40,182 bases of DNA from Candidatus Roizmanbacteria bacterium RIFCSPHIGHO2_12_FULL_38_13 (GCA_001789555.1 MFZZ01000001.1:1-40182), one strand, 5' to 3'; numbered from the stretch's first letter, positions 10,235 through 19,568 are shown. Numbers and translations are program-made. Notes: generated by a model from the letters alone, not told the origin.

Positions 10235-10807
10235 CTATTGGATACTTCTTTTTCTCATATGCTCCACTATCAAGTCGCGAAGTATTTTTGATTTGGTGAC
10301 ACCTTGCGCATTACTAACATCCTCAAGATAGCCTAGAAGCTTTGGACTCAAGAAAAAGTTGAAACGTTTGTCGCGTTTTTCACGAGCTAAGGATAAAGCA
10401 TTTTTAAGAACCTTTTTATAATTTTTTTCATCGTAACTTTTAACGATAAGTTTTTCATCTTCTGCTCCCTGCAAAAAGTAAGGGACATTGTCTTTATAAT
10501 ATAAAACGATAGTGGGCTTTCCCATCTCGAGAGACTTTTGAACCATAAAACCTAATCCCAGACTATGAGCGCTTGTTTCCAAGATACATATGTCTGCCTT
10601 TTTTATAAAGTTCATTTTTTTCTCATAATTATTAAGCTGGGCAGATCTTCCTTTTTTCATCCACTTAACATAATCTATGTAATTCATTTTAATTGCGTCA
10701 TCATCAAGTTGTTCATAACCCAATCTTTTCACTTCATCATAAATAGCTTTATAAAATTTACCAAACTCATCTTCTCCTTGATATGTAGCTGTATAAAAAA
10801 CTTTCAT
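10235..10807 (-). CDS. Nucleoside 2-deoxyribosyltransferase-like domain fused to a C-terminal ribbon-helix-helix domain
   Basis: N-terminal MKVFYTATYQGEDEFGKFYKAIYDEVKRLG and KKADICILETSAHSLGLGFMVQKSLEMGKPTIVLYYKD (NDT-like Rossmannoid pattern); C-terminal RFNFFLSPKLLGYLEDVSNAQGVTKSKILRDLIVEHMRK (CopG-like RHH). Confidence 0.65.
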   Translation of the reverse strand: MKVFYTATYQGEDEFGKFYKAIYDEVKRLGYEQLDDDAIKMNYIDYVKWMKKGRSAQLNNYEKKMNFIKKADICILETSAHSLGLGFMVQKSLEMGKPTIVLYYKDNVPYFLQGAEDEKLIVKSYDEKNYKKVLKNALSLAREKRDKRFNFFLSPKLLGYLEDVSNAQGVTKSKILRDLIVEHMRKRSIQ

Positions 10808-10860
10808 ATGTTTAATTAATTAAAATTCCACACCAATCATAATACATACTCCAGTTTATT

Positions 10861-12945
10861 TCAATATGGTCGCCTATATCTCGTTTCAAAACGTTCTTTC
10901 CATGGATAAGGAACATCGTTTTTCATGACATAAGTAATACATGCTTGCATAGTATCAAAAACATTTCCTATTATTGCTATGATCTTTCGTTCCTTCTCGT
11001 CCCTTGTTGTTTTTAAATCTTGTTCAATACTTACTATATCGAGATAGGCATCTCTGATTGAAGGAATGAAAAGAAGCTGTTTCATATAAGAGACAAAAAG
11101 ATTGTCGACTAAAGGTAATATGTTAACATGATTTGTAAGATAGCTTATCCTTTGTTTTAATATATATTCTGAAATGCTACTTGAATATTTCTTTATCATA
11201 TTTTTGATTTCTTTGAACTCTTGATTGTATTTTTTTGACCTGACAATATCTTCACGACTATCTCTTTTGAGTAAAGTTAGCCAGCTTTTCATCAGGGTCG
11301 AGAACTTCAAGTTGATACTTACTTTACCTTTATCGAAAATGAGAGCTGAAATAAAAAGATTTTCCGACAATTTTTCCTGACTCATTTTTTTAGGAAAACT
11401 ATCAATAACGACTTGATAGCTCATGTACCGGCGTCCTAGAAAGGTTAATATCTTAATTATGTTTTTTTTCTTGTAAACAGTTAATGGTGCTTGTTTTTTT
11501 TTATTAAGATATGGAAGTATTGAAATAAAATATTTTGAATATTCAATAAACTTATCAAGTACAGCAATCTTTTTCTTGAATTTTTCTGCTTTTGCATTAA
11601 GTGTTTTTAAATTTATAACAAGCTGTTTAGAGAAGTTTACTGAATAAGGACTTTTAAAAAGTTCTAAAAATTTAAAAAAATCAGGTAGATTTTTGCAATG
11701 TAATCTAAGGGGTGAATCCAATAATAATTTGATTAGTTGCGATCGATTTAAATGCTCAATCTCATGTGGCTCAAAAATTTCATCCTCAAACAAAAATTTG
11801 CCTTTATACTGTAGATCGATAAAACCAGCTGCTCCAATCGACGACTGTTCTTCTAAATGATCTCTAACCCACATATACATGGCCACTCCATATCTATGCA
11901 TGGGTTTTTGTAGTATTCGTTGAAGTCGCTTACTCTTGTAATCATCTTTGTTTAAAAGTAATTTGTGTATCCAGTCATTATGGCGATCGACATCAAAGTG
12001 CTCAATCTGTTTACCTCGAACATGTATCGTATAACGATCCATATTATTATTTTGATATAGTTCAGGATAGTTTCTCTTTATTAAATTTAGAGTAATGGGT
12101 AAAATTTCTGGTCCATTGTAAGTATAGTCTAGCCAAGACTTTTCATTTAAATTTGGTTTAAATTGATATTTTTTTAATTTGTAACCAGACTCCATCTGTT
12201 TTATATATTTTTGAAAAACTTTATACCAGTTTTTTAATTGCCCATTATTGACAAGATTGAGCTGTGTAAATGGTATCCGTATCAGAATATTTTGAGGATT
12301 TTGCAACTTTATAAACCTATGTACAAAGGAATAAATGTGGTCGTAAATACGCTGTGTGATTAGTTGAGAATCAGTTACTCCATACTGACTTATCTTGAGC
12401 CACCAAGGATATGTCTCATCGTAAAATACATTGACTCCATTAGATGGTATGATAGCACCTGAAATCTGAGTAAATGTAGGATATCTTAATAACATACCAT
12501 CCAAATATTGCCTCATCAAAGAGTCTTCTTCTGTTATTCGTAGTAACTTATCAATACGTTTTAAATCTATAGACTCCAGGGCGCATGCTCCTCCTACACT
12601 AAGTAACATCTCATCTTTTTTTGCTGACTCTAACCATTTTTTTAAATTACTGTCAATAAAAGATAGTTTAAGAACGGATAAACCGTAGTTTTTTAAAAGA
12701 CTATCATAAATTTTTTTATTGAGTTCTGTGCTGTGATATGGTTTTACAACTCTAGAAAGATATGCTTGTATTTGCAATGTTGATGGTTTTCTACCTTTTG
12801 CCCACGCTTGATAAGCCCTCCGACCTAATTTAGAACGATAATAGTCAAAGTAAGCATGACTGTCGCTACGTTTTGAAAGTACTTCATCAATTGACTTTTG
12901 TATTAACTGAAATACTTTGTAGCTAGGGAGAGCATCATCCTGCAT
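10861..12945 (-). CDS. Hypothetical protein, 694 aa, no recognised family
   Basis: Long uninterrupted ORF starting 49 bp after the PBP2 stop, same strand; no motif recognised beyond a possible N-terminal HTH-like segment (RRAYQAWAKGRKPSTLQIQAYLS). Confidence 0.75.
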   Translation of the reverse strand: MQDDALPSYKVFQLIQKSIDEVLSKRSDSHAYFDYYRSKLGRRAYQAWAKGRKPSTLQIQAYLSRVVKPYHSTELNKKIYDSLLKNYGLSVLKLSFIDSNLKKWLESAKKDEMLLSVGGACALESIDLKRIDKLLRITEEDSLMRQYLDGMLLRYPTFTQISGAIIPSNGVNVFYDETYPWWLKISQYGVTDSQLITQRIYDHIYSFVHRFIKLQNPQNILIRIPFTQLNLVNNGQLKNWYKVFQKYIKQMESGYKLKKYQFKPNLNEKSWLDYTYNGPEILPITLNLIKRNYPELYQNNNMDRYTIHVRGKQIEHFDVDRHNDWIHKLLLNKDDYKSKRLQRILQKPMHRYGVAMYMWVRDHLEEQSSIGAAGFIDLQYKGKFLFEDEIFEPHEIEHLNRSQLIKLLLDSPLRLHCKNLPDFFKFLELFKSPYSVNFSKQLVINLKTLNAKAEKFKKKIAVLDKFIEYSKYFISILPYLNKKKQAPLTVYKKKNIIKILTFLGRRYMSYQVVIDSFPKKMSQEKLSENLFISALIFDKGKVSINLKFSTLMKSWLTLLKRDSREDIVRSKKYNQEFKEIKNMIKKYSSSISEYILKQRISYLTNHVNILPLVDNLFVSYMKQLLFIPSIRDAYLDIVSIEQDLKTTRDEKERKIIAIIGNVFDTMQACITYVMKNDVPYPWKERFETRYRRPY

Positions 12946-12993
12946 AATAGTTCGTCATTAATAAACTCATATTGTATCATAGGAATAATAAAA

Positions 12994-14694
12994 TCATTCC
13001 ATTCGTTCGAAATAAGCCGATAATATTTCCTTTGCTACTGGCGCTGCTTCGTCCGAACCCTGTCCGCCCTCCTCAATAAGAACCGTGAGAACGATCTCCG
13101 GATTTTCAAAAGGCGCAAAAACAGTAAACCACGCATGGGGTTTTCCTGATATTGCATGTGATTCTGCTGTGCCTGTCTTACAACCAACTTTAACAGTCTT
13201 TTTTGGGAAACGTGTAAGCTTTGCACTTTCAGAGGAATCCTTATCCAGTTTGGCAAGCTGTGCAGAAATTGTCGCCTCCTGAACTGCAAAATCGAAAAAT
13301 GGATAGCCTGTTCCTCCAGTTTCACAAGCACGTTTCATCCCTTCTCGTATTACGTTGTAGGTATTTTGTGACATTGGTACCTTTTCGCAGTGAGGGATCT
13401 GTTTTGGGCTTGATCCTGACTTTAAAAGCATTGGAGTACAACGTTGACCTCCATTTGCAAATACCGAAGTTGCCATAGCGACCTGAAGTGGAGTCACCGA
13501 AACATAACCCTGGCCGATTGATAAATTGTAGGTGTCACCTAAATACCAGTTTTCACCAAGCGTGTCTTCTTTCCAAAATGCGGTCGGGATGATGCCCTCT
13601 TTTTCCGCAACTCCTATACCCGTACGATTTTGGAATCCAAAAAGTTCCGCCCAGCGTTTGATTTTTTCGGGCCCAAGTTTTGCGCCAAGCTGATAGAAAT
13701 AAATGTCATTTGAACGCTGCAAAGCTTTGTAAATATCTACATCACCCTCTGTGCGACCATACTCTAAAAAATACCAGTTGTGAAACTTCAGTGGACCCGC
13801 CTCCAAAAATCCTTTATCTTCAAATAATGTTTTAGTGGTTACGGCTTTTTCTTCAAGTCCGGCTACTGCTACAAAGGGCTTGAATACCGATCCCGGTGGA
13901 TAGACGCCTTCTGTTGCTCGATTGTATAGAGGTTTCTCCGGATCTTTAAAGTAATTTTCAGCTATCTTGACGTCTCCGTCTTCAAAAACCTGCGGGTCAA
14001 AACCCGGATTTGAAACAAGCACCAACACCTCGCCTGTTCCGGGTTTAATACCAACAACTGCTCCTTTTCTATTTTGCATCAAGTCATATGCTTTCTCTTG
14101 TAAAAAAATATCAACGGCAAGCTGAAGCTCTGCACCTGATTGTGGAGGTAGAATATCAATAGTTTGTTTATAATTATCCGAAGCATCAACCTCAATCAGC
14201 TTTTTTCCATGCTCTCCCCGTAGTTCACATTCGAATGTTTTTTCAACTCCGGATTTGCCAGTTTTATCTCCGAGTATGAGACCATATAAACACCGATCTT
14301 TATTGATATCTGATTGGTCCGCAGTCTGCACATAACCGAGAAGATGACTTACGGAAACGGCATTATAATAAATACGTTCCGACACAACGCGTTTGAGTGA
14401 TTGAGCCTCATCTTCGGGTTTGTGATTTGCAGCCAAAGTGACTCCTTTTCGATCTTTAATAGTTCCTCTAAGTGGCTCGATGACTACCTCGCGTACGCGG
14501 TTGTGTTCTGCGAGAACTCCATAATAAGCTCCCTTAACGACTGTTATTTGAAATAGACGGGCGATCGCAATGAGAAAAAACACAAAAACAGAAATAATAT
14601 ACACCCAATAAACAAAACCCAAACCGTGTACCTGTTTTTTTTGGAAATTGATCGAGCCCGCGCGGCCCTTCTCAATAAATGGTAGATTGTTCAT
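12994..14694 (-). CDS. mrdA: Penicillin-binding protein 2-type peptidoglycan D,D-transpeptidase
   Basis: SxxK (GSVFKPF), SxN (RSND), KTG (GCKTGTAESH) motifs; N-terminal TM; VREVVIEPLRGTIKDRKGVTLA dimerisation-domain start. Confidence 0.93.
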   Translation of the reverse strand: MNNLPFIEKGRAGSINFQKKQVHGLGFVYWVYIISVFVFFLIAIARLFQITVVKGAYYGVLAEHNRVREVVIEPLRGTIKDRKGVTLAANHKPEDEAQSLKRVVSERIYYNAVSVSHLLGYVQTADQSDINKDRCLYGLILGDKTGKSGVEKTFECELRGEHGKKLIEVDASDNYKQTIDILPPQSGAELQLAVDIFLQEKAYDLMQNRKGAVVGIKPGTGEVLVLVSNPGFDPQVFEDGDVKIAENYFKDPEKPLYNRATEGVYPPGSVFKPFVAVAGLEEKAVTTKTLFEDKGFLEAGPLKFHNWYFLEYGRTEGDVDIYKALQRSNDIYFYQLGAKLGPEKIKRWAELFGFQNRTGIGVAEKEGIIPTAFWKEDTLGENWYLGDTYNLSIGQGYVSVTPLQVAMATSVFANGGQRCTPMLLKSGSSPKQIPHCEKVPMSQNTYNVIREGMKRACETGGTGYPFFDFAVQEATISAQLAKLDKDSSESAKLTRFPKKTVKVGCKTGTAESHAISGKPHAWFTVFAPFENPEIVLTVLIEEGGQGSDEAAPVAKEILSAYFERME

Positions 14695-14709
14695 AAGCCG
14701 ATGTAGGAA

Positions 14710-16467
14710 TCATTCTATCAGACTTTTTTCTGACTCCGAAGCTATTACCTGAAATCCGACATGTGACTGACCTGCAAAGAAAAGTCCTTCTCCAACACCA
14801 GCGGAAAGCAAAAAGTGTTTTTCTCCACCTGTGAGATAAAAAGTTTTTGTGATCTTGTCAACCGCGGCCGTAGACTGTTTGAGAATGATCTGCAGACTGG
14901 AGTTGGTGATGATTGCCCGTCCTTCATCTGTTGCCAGAAAATCTTCGACGTCTTGGGTTATAGTTGTCATGCCAAGCTTGTATTTACGTGCCCGCTTGGC
15001 GAAGTTGTGAAGATAGGTGCCGGAATCCTTGTTTTTAATCAAATACCAGGCTTCGTCAACAACGAGTACCCTTTTGCGTGGATCACCACGTCGCACGCGG
15101 TGCCAGATGTAGTCAAGGACTATGTACATAGCAACTGGGCGTAAGTCTTCTTCAAGATCGCGGATTCCAAAGACGGTCATTCTATTTTTAATATCAAAGT
15201 TTGATTTACTGTTTAATATTCCAGCAGCTGACCCTTGGACATATTTTTCTAACCTATCTGCCAGATCTCGAGCGTCAGCAGACTCCATACCAATAAGTAT
15301 TTTGTAAAGATCTTCAAGAAGAGGTGGCTCAAACTTGAAAGTTTCCGGATCTTGAGTAATGCCTTTTGCACGGTAGGTCAAAACGAGTGCTCGGTCCAAA
15401 AGAGCGTCTTGAGAAGGCGAAATGTCACCCATTATTACTTTCATGAGCGAGTGTAAATCCAGTATCTTGTTTGAAAGTTCGTCTGGTTCTGGACTTTCTG
15501 CGTTAAGATCAAATGGATTTAGTTTATACTTTGATTTTGTCGAGAATTCGACAAACTCCCCATCAATATTATTGCATAATGTTTTATATTCGTTCTCGGG
15601 ATCGACGATGATGACGTCAACTCCGAGCATGAGCAATCTTGCCGCTTCAAGCTTGACCAAAAAACTTTTTCCTCCGCCTGATTTTCCCAAAATAACTGAA
15701 TTGGCATTTTCGAGAGTAAAGCGATCGAAAATGATCAGGCTGCCATCATGCTGATTAATGCCATATAATATCCCTTCGTTGCGGGTAAGGGAGGCCGTTG
15801 AAAAAGGAAAAGTCATTGCAAGTGAGGTAGTATCCATATTGCGCCAGACACCAAGTTTGTCGTAAAACATGGGTAATGTCGATTTAAATCCCTCTTCTTG
15901 TTCCAGAGTAGCCTGTTTGGCGATTATAAGTAAAGAAGAAAGCGTCGAATCAATCTCTTTGGTCACCGAGTCGAGTTCTTCTTTAGTGTCTGCGGGTATG
16001 GTAATATAAAGTCCGAACTGGAAAAAACGTTCGGCTCCTTTGGCGAGCTCTGCCTGTAAAGCAAGTGCATCGTCAAGCGCAACTTGAACAGTTGGATCAA
16101 CTACTTTACCGGATTTGATATCGCCTTCAATCGTGGCCTGCATTTCGGCGATCTTTCGTTTAAGCTCATTTAAAATTGCCTTTGATTCTGAAGGATAAAT
16201 AAACATTGAAATATTGAGAGGATGATCGTATGTTATAAGAGAGTAGAGCCAGTTTGCAGATACATACCTCGGATAACCTACTACATAAAGAGTACGATAA
16301 TATTTGGAATCAATTTTAATGTGATTGAAATCCACTTCAACATACGATGGCGCAATTATGTCCAGGACTTCCACCGTTCCTTTTGCGAGGATGTCGGCAA
16401 CATTTTTTGCTTCCTTTGGCATCGTTGCTTTCTTGTCTTGTTTTTTTTTGTTTCCGAATAAACCCAT
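14710..16467 (-). CDS. VirB4-like type IV secretion ATPase (conjugal transfer ATPase)
   Basis: Walker A LGKSGGGKSFLVKLEAARLL; Walker B VLVVDEAWYLI; VIIVDPENEY; TTITQDVEDFL. Confidence 0.93.
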   Translation of the reverse strand: MGLFGNKKKQDKKATMPKEAKNVADILAKGTVEVLDIIAPSYVEVDFNHIKIDSKYYRTLYVVGYPRYVSANWLYSLITYDHPLNISMFIYPSESKAILNELKRKIAEMQATIEGDIKSGKVVDPTVQVALDDALALQAELAKGAERFFQFGLYITIPADTKEELDSVTKEIDSTLSSLLIIAKQATLEQEEGFKSTLPMFYDKLGVWRNMDTTSLAMTFPFSTASLTRNEGILYGINQHDGSLIIFDRFTLENANSVILGKSGGGKSFLVKLEAARLLMLGVDVIIVDPENEYKTLCNNIDGEFVEFSTKSKYKLNPFDLNAESPEPDELSNKILDLHSLMKVIMGDISPSQDALLDRALVLTYRAKGITQDPETFKFEPPLLEDLYKILIGMESADARDLADRLEKYVQGSAAGILNSKSNFDIKNRMTVFGIRDLEEDLRPVAMYIVLDYIWHRVRRGDPRKRVLVVDEAWYLIKNKDSGTYLHNFAKRARKYKLGMTTITQDVEDFLATDEGRAIITNSSLQIILKQSTAAVDKITKTFYLTGGEKHFLLSAGVGEGLFFAGQSHVGFQVIASESEKSLIE

Positions 16468-16529
16468 TATTTTATACTTAAACTTACTTCAAACTTCTAA
16501 CATCAAACAAATTTTTTAACCACTACAAA

Positions 16530-17186
16530 CTACCCGCTTGTCAATACAACATCAGTATAAGTGTCAACAGGTGCAAGCTGTCTGCCTGTTGCAGAGGGAT
16601 TATAAATGTTATAAAAAAGTTCTGTCAGTTCTTGTTTTTGTAATACCGTCGGTTTCAGTCCTACTTTTGATAGCAACCGCAACAGATGGTCACGTTTCGG
16701 GTAAAGCGAGGTCTTAGCTCGGCTGTAAATATATTCTTTACCAAAACCTTTTGCTTTGATACCCGTAACGCCCAGCTCTAGTGGATTAAACGGGATACAA
16801 AAAAAGAAACGTTTTTCAAGCACGGTATTTTTTTTCACCGTACCCTTGATATATTCTCGATAGTCTTCCAGTCGTGCCTTCATGCGCTCATCTTTTTGAG
16901 TCGAAATCAAAGATTCTACGTAATCTAAATATAATGATATATTCATCATCTTTGACACGATCACAATCTGAACAGGAAAAGATAAAGAATTCAGCAAGCT
17001 CGCATAACTATAGATCATTGCCGTCTGATCTTCGGCCGACAACAGCCAGAAGTTGACAGCTCCGATCTCGATTACCGTCACTGCCGAAAAGTCCTTCATG
17101 AGCATGACGTCGTCACGAACATCTTCGATGCCGATAAAAGATTGGGTTGTTGCTTTTTTGGGAGAAGTTGGTTTTGTTTTCGTCAT
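16530..17186 (-). CDS. TraC-like/VirB4 N-terminal-like protein associated with the T4SS
   Basis: Located between PrgI and VirB4; FSAVTVIEIGAVNFWLLSAEDQTAMIYSYASLLNSLSFPVQIVIVSK resembles VirB4/TraC N-terminal regions; start overlaps the PrgI stop. Confidence 0.75.
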   Translation of the reverse strand: MTKTKPTSPKKATTQSFIGIEDVRDDVMLMKDFSAVTVIEIGAVNFWLLSAEDQTAMIYSYASLLNSLSFPVQIVIVSKMMNISLYLDYVESLISTQKDERMKARLEDYREYIKGTVKKNTVLEKRFFFCIPFNPLELGVTGIKAKGFGKEYIYSRAKTSLYPKRDHLLRLLSKVGLKPTVLQKQELTELFYNIYNPSATGRQLAPVDTYTDVVLTSG

Positions 17187-18001
17187 AAAATTTCTTTTGA
17201 ATAAAACACAAGCGGACGATTTTGATCGCGGCCTAAATGTATTTTCATTGTATCAAAAAAGTAGTTGCCGTTTGGGTCGCCGATCTCAAGCAAATATTCC
17301 CCATCGGGTAACGGACTGTAGGTTGCAAATACTCCATACGGATTTGTCTTAAGGAGTCGTTGGTCGCGACCGGACTCATCTTTGATCGTAACAATAATTC
17401 CTGGAATAGGGATTTGTTTTCTGTTTTTTACAACCCCGGTAACGAACGGTTGATGTACGATCGACCCATCAGACTTAAACGGAGTACTGCCGCGATGTGA
17501 TCTTAATGTCGCCCCAGCGGTCGATGGTACTTGTAAATTCTGGCGGAGTAAATCTTGAATGTGCATTTTTTGCTTGTCTTGCTGCTGTGTAGTTTTTTCA
17601 GCTACTTGTTTTTTTTGTAAATATTCCGCAAGTTTTTCTTTTGATTCAACATGGGCTAGGACGATATGAGGATCGTTCATAAAAAATAAGTTTTTGATGA
17701 AATATATGGACTCATTCTTTTTCTGATAAATATATTGTGTTGGTGAATTTATGCGCCTGATAAAATTTTTGATCCAAATATCAAGCGAGCGTTCGTTAAA
17801 TCGTAAAAAAGCAAATAATAATCCTATTGCTCCTACGAGAATGCCCAAAATTATATTCAAATATGGCACAGGAATAACGGCATAGATGATATATCCTATG
17901 GAACAAAAAACCGCCAAATACAAAAACTGACGCAGGGTCAGAAATCCAATCAGCTTAAACTCAAAAGTGGTTATTTGGCGCGGTATCGGATGTTGCTCCA
18001 T
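17183..18001 (-). CDS. PrgI-family membrane protein with C-terminal carboxypeptidase-regulatory-like domain
   Basis: EQHPIPRQITTFEFKLIGFLTLRQFLYLAVFCSIGYIIY PrgI-type N-terminus; C-terminal VTGVVKNRKQIPIPGIIVTIKDESGRDQRLLKTNPYGVFATYSPLPDGEYLLEI beta-sandwich repeat. Confidence 0.85.
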   Translation of the reverse strand: MEQHPIPRQITTFEFKLIGFLTLRQFLYLAVFCSIGYIIYAVIPVPYLNIILGILVGAIGLLFAFLRFNERSLDIWIKNFIRRINSPTQYIYQKKNESIYFIKNLFFMNDPHIVLAHVESKEKLAEYLQKKQVAEKTTQQQDKQKMHIQDLLRQNLQVPSTAGATLRSHRGSTPFKSDGSIVHQPFVTGVVKNRKQIPIPGIIVTIKDESGRDQRLLKTNPYGVFATYSPLPDGEYLLEIGDPNGNYFFDTMKIHLGRDQNRPLVFYSKEIL

Positions 18002-18019
18002 GTATTTTAGTATAGCAAG

Positions 18020-18442
18020 TTACAGAGAAGTAAGCGCTTCTTTCACGAGGGCATCGGCTTCCTGATTTTTCTCTCGAAGTACATGAGTATATAAAATGGG
18101 CAGTCCGATTTGCATTTCAAGCATTTTCACTTGGGAATGAAGCGGCTTGATATTGGCATGTTTTACTTTATAAACTCCATTTACTTGAGAAACTAAGAGA
18201 AGAGAATCGGAAACGACGTCTAAACTCGTAACTCGTAACTCGTAACTCGTAACTTTATCTCTAACATAAGTTAATGCTTGAATAAGCGCTGTATATTCTG
18301 CAACATTGTTTGAGGCAATGCCAATTCTTTCTTTATGTTTATGCAGTAATTTTCCGTCTTTATAAATGAGAAACGCGCTCGCTGCCTTTCCCGGATTATT
18401 TAGCGATCCGCCGTCGGTGAAGACTACTATCTTGGAACTCAT
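18020..18442 (-). CDS. Ribonuclease H-like protein (RNase HI family)
   Basis: IVVFTDGGSLNNPGKAASAFLIY, ASNNVAEYTALIQAL, VVSDSLLLVSQVNG, REKNQEADALV. Confidence 0.9.
   Translation of the reverse strand: MSSKIVVFTDGGSLNNPGKAASAFLIYKDGKLLHKHKERIGIASNNVAEYTALIQALTYVRDKVTSYELRVTSLDVVSDSLLLVSQVNGVYKVKHANIKPLHSQVKMLEMQIGLPILYTHVLREKNQEADALVKEALTSL
18223..18254. repeat. Heptanucleotide tandem repeat (AACTCGT x4 + AACT) within the RNase H gene
   Basis: Direct reading: aactcgt aactcgt aactcgt aactcgt aact. Confidence 0.95.
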
Positions 18443-18507
18443 AGCTTGTAACTTTTATACTTGTTTTCTAAGTTTAAAGTTATAAGTTACGAGTTTCAAG
18501 TTACAGA

Positions 18508-19371
18508 TTAAAGCTCGCCTAATTTCTCTTTTCTCTCTGCTTCCTGTTTTACCAAATTCAGAAAGCGCTCCGTTGAAGATATGCGACGGTGTCCGACGAT
18601 TTTTGCGATGTATTCGAGTGTTGCTCCGTTGGTCAATTGATGAGCGATAAATGTGTTTCGTAAATCATTAACCGTGGCATTTTCAATCCCAACCTCCTGA
18701 AAACAACGATCAATTATCTGTCTTATATTTCTGATAAGAAGTTGATTGCCTGTGCGTGTAATAAAAATACTGTCATTACTGCCGTGGTTACCACGCATAT
18801 CTAAGTACTTATCAAGCGCTTTTTTTGCCGCATTGTTGAGCGGGACATTGCGCTCGATATTTTTGCCGTATTTACGGATATACAGCACGTCTTTTTTTAT
18901 ATCCTCAAGTTTTAATACCGCAAGCTCACCGATCTTTATTCCGGTCTGAAGAAGTACTTCAACCAACGCGTATGTTCGGGGATCTTCTTTGGCGACATCA
19001 CGCAAAGCCCGATACTCCATCTTGCTTAAAATTCGTGGTGGTGTTTGAGTATATTTTGGATGAGCAATGTCAAAGGCCGGATTGGCAGTAATGATATTTT
19101 CATGTTTAAGAAAACGGAAAAAAGTTCTTATCGAATTGAGCTTGCGTGAGGCCGACTTTTTAGTGTAATTTTTTCCAAGCAAACTCTGGATAAAACCTTC
19201 AATGTCTTCTTTTTTTACATCACGGATATCATTTTTTTCCTTTGAGGCCAAGAAGCCAATAAACTGCTCGATATCTTTTTTATACGCAACAATTGTAAAT
19301 TTTGATTTTCCTTGCTCTTCTAAAAAGGCTATGAAACGCTCTAAAAGCTTCGGTAGAAAGTATTCATCCAT
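18508..19371 (-). CDS. Tyrosine recombinase/integrase-family protein (XerC/D-like) with substituted catalytic residues
   Basis: SAM-like N-terminal domain; LLQTGIKIGELAVLKLEDI, YGKNIERNVPLN, VNDLRNTFIAHQLTNGATLEYIAKIVGHRRISSTERFLNLV. Confidence 0.88.
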   Translation of the reverse strand: MDEYFLPKLLERFIAFLEEQGKSKFTIVAYKKDIEQFIGFLASKEKNDIRDVKKEDIEGFIQSLLGKNYTKKSASRKLNSIRTFFRFLKHENIITANPAFDIAHPKYTQTPPRILSKMEYRALRDVAKEDPRTYALVEVLLQTGIKIGELAVLKLEDIKKDVLYIRKYGKNIERNVPLNNAAKKALDKYLDMRGNHGSNDSIFITRTGNQLLIRNIRQIIDRCFQEVGIENATVNDLRNTFIAHQLTNGATLEYIAKIVGHRRISSTERFLNLVKQEAERKEKLGEL

Positions 19372-19568
19372 ATGAGCCTATAATATACCACACCTATAAT
19401 AAAAATACAATGTAACTAATTTTTTAATTTCTTTGGTTTTTTGTGTAATAAATAAGTATATGAAAACATAAATAAAATGACAAAAGGAAAAAATCATAAA
19501 AATAAACTGGTAATTTTTTTGGATCTGCGCTACAATGGTTACCTATTACAAATCATTTCTAGTATTTT

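Noticed and set aside
14710-17186. VirB4 split by a frameshift into two ORFs (pseudogene)
   Set aside because: The 218-aa and 585-aa ORFs each have plausible starts and stops with a 62-bp gap; separate TraC-like and VirB4 genes next to PrgI are a familiar arrangement in CPR genomes.
18223-18254. CRISPR or CRISPR-like array at the heptamer repeats
   Set aside because: Units are only 7 nt with no spacers; a simple tandem repeat.
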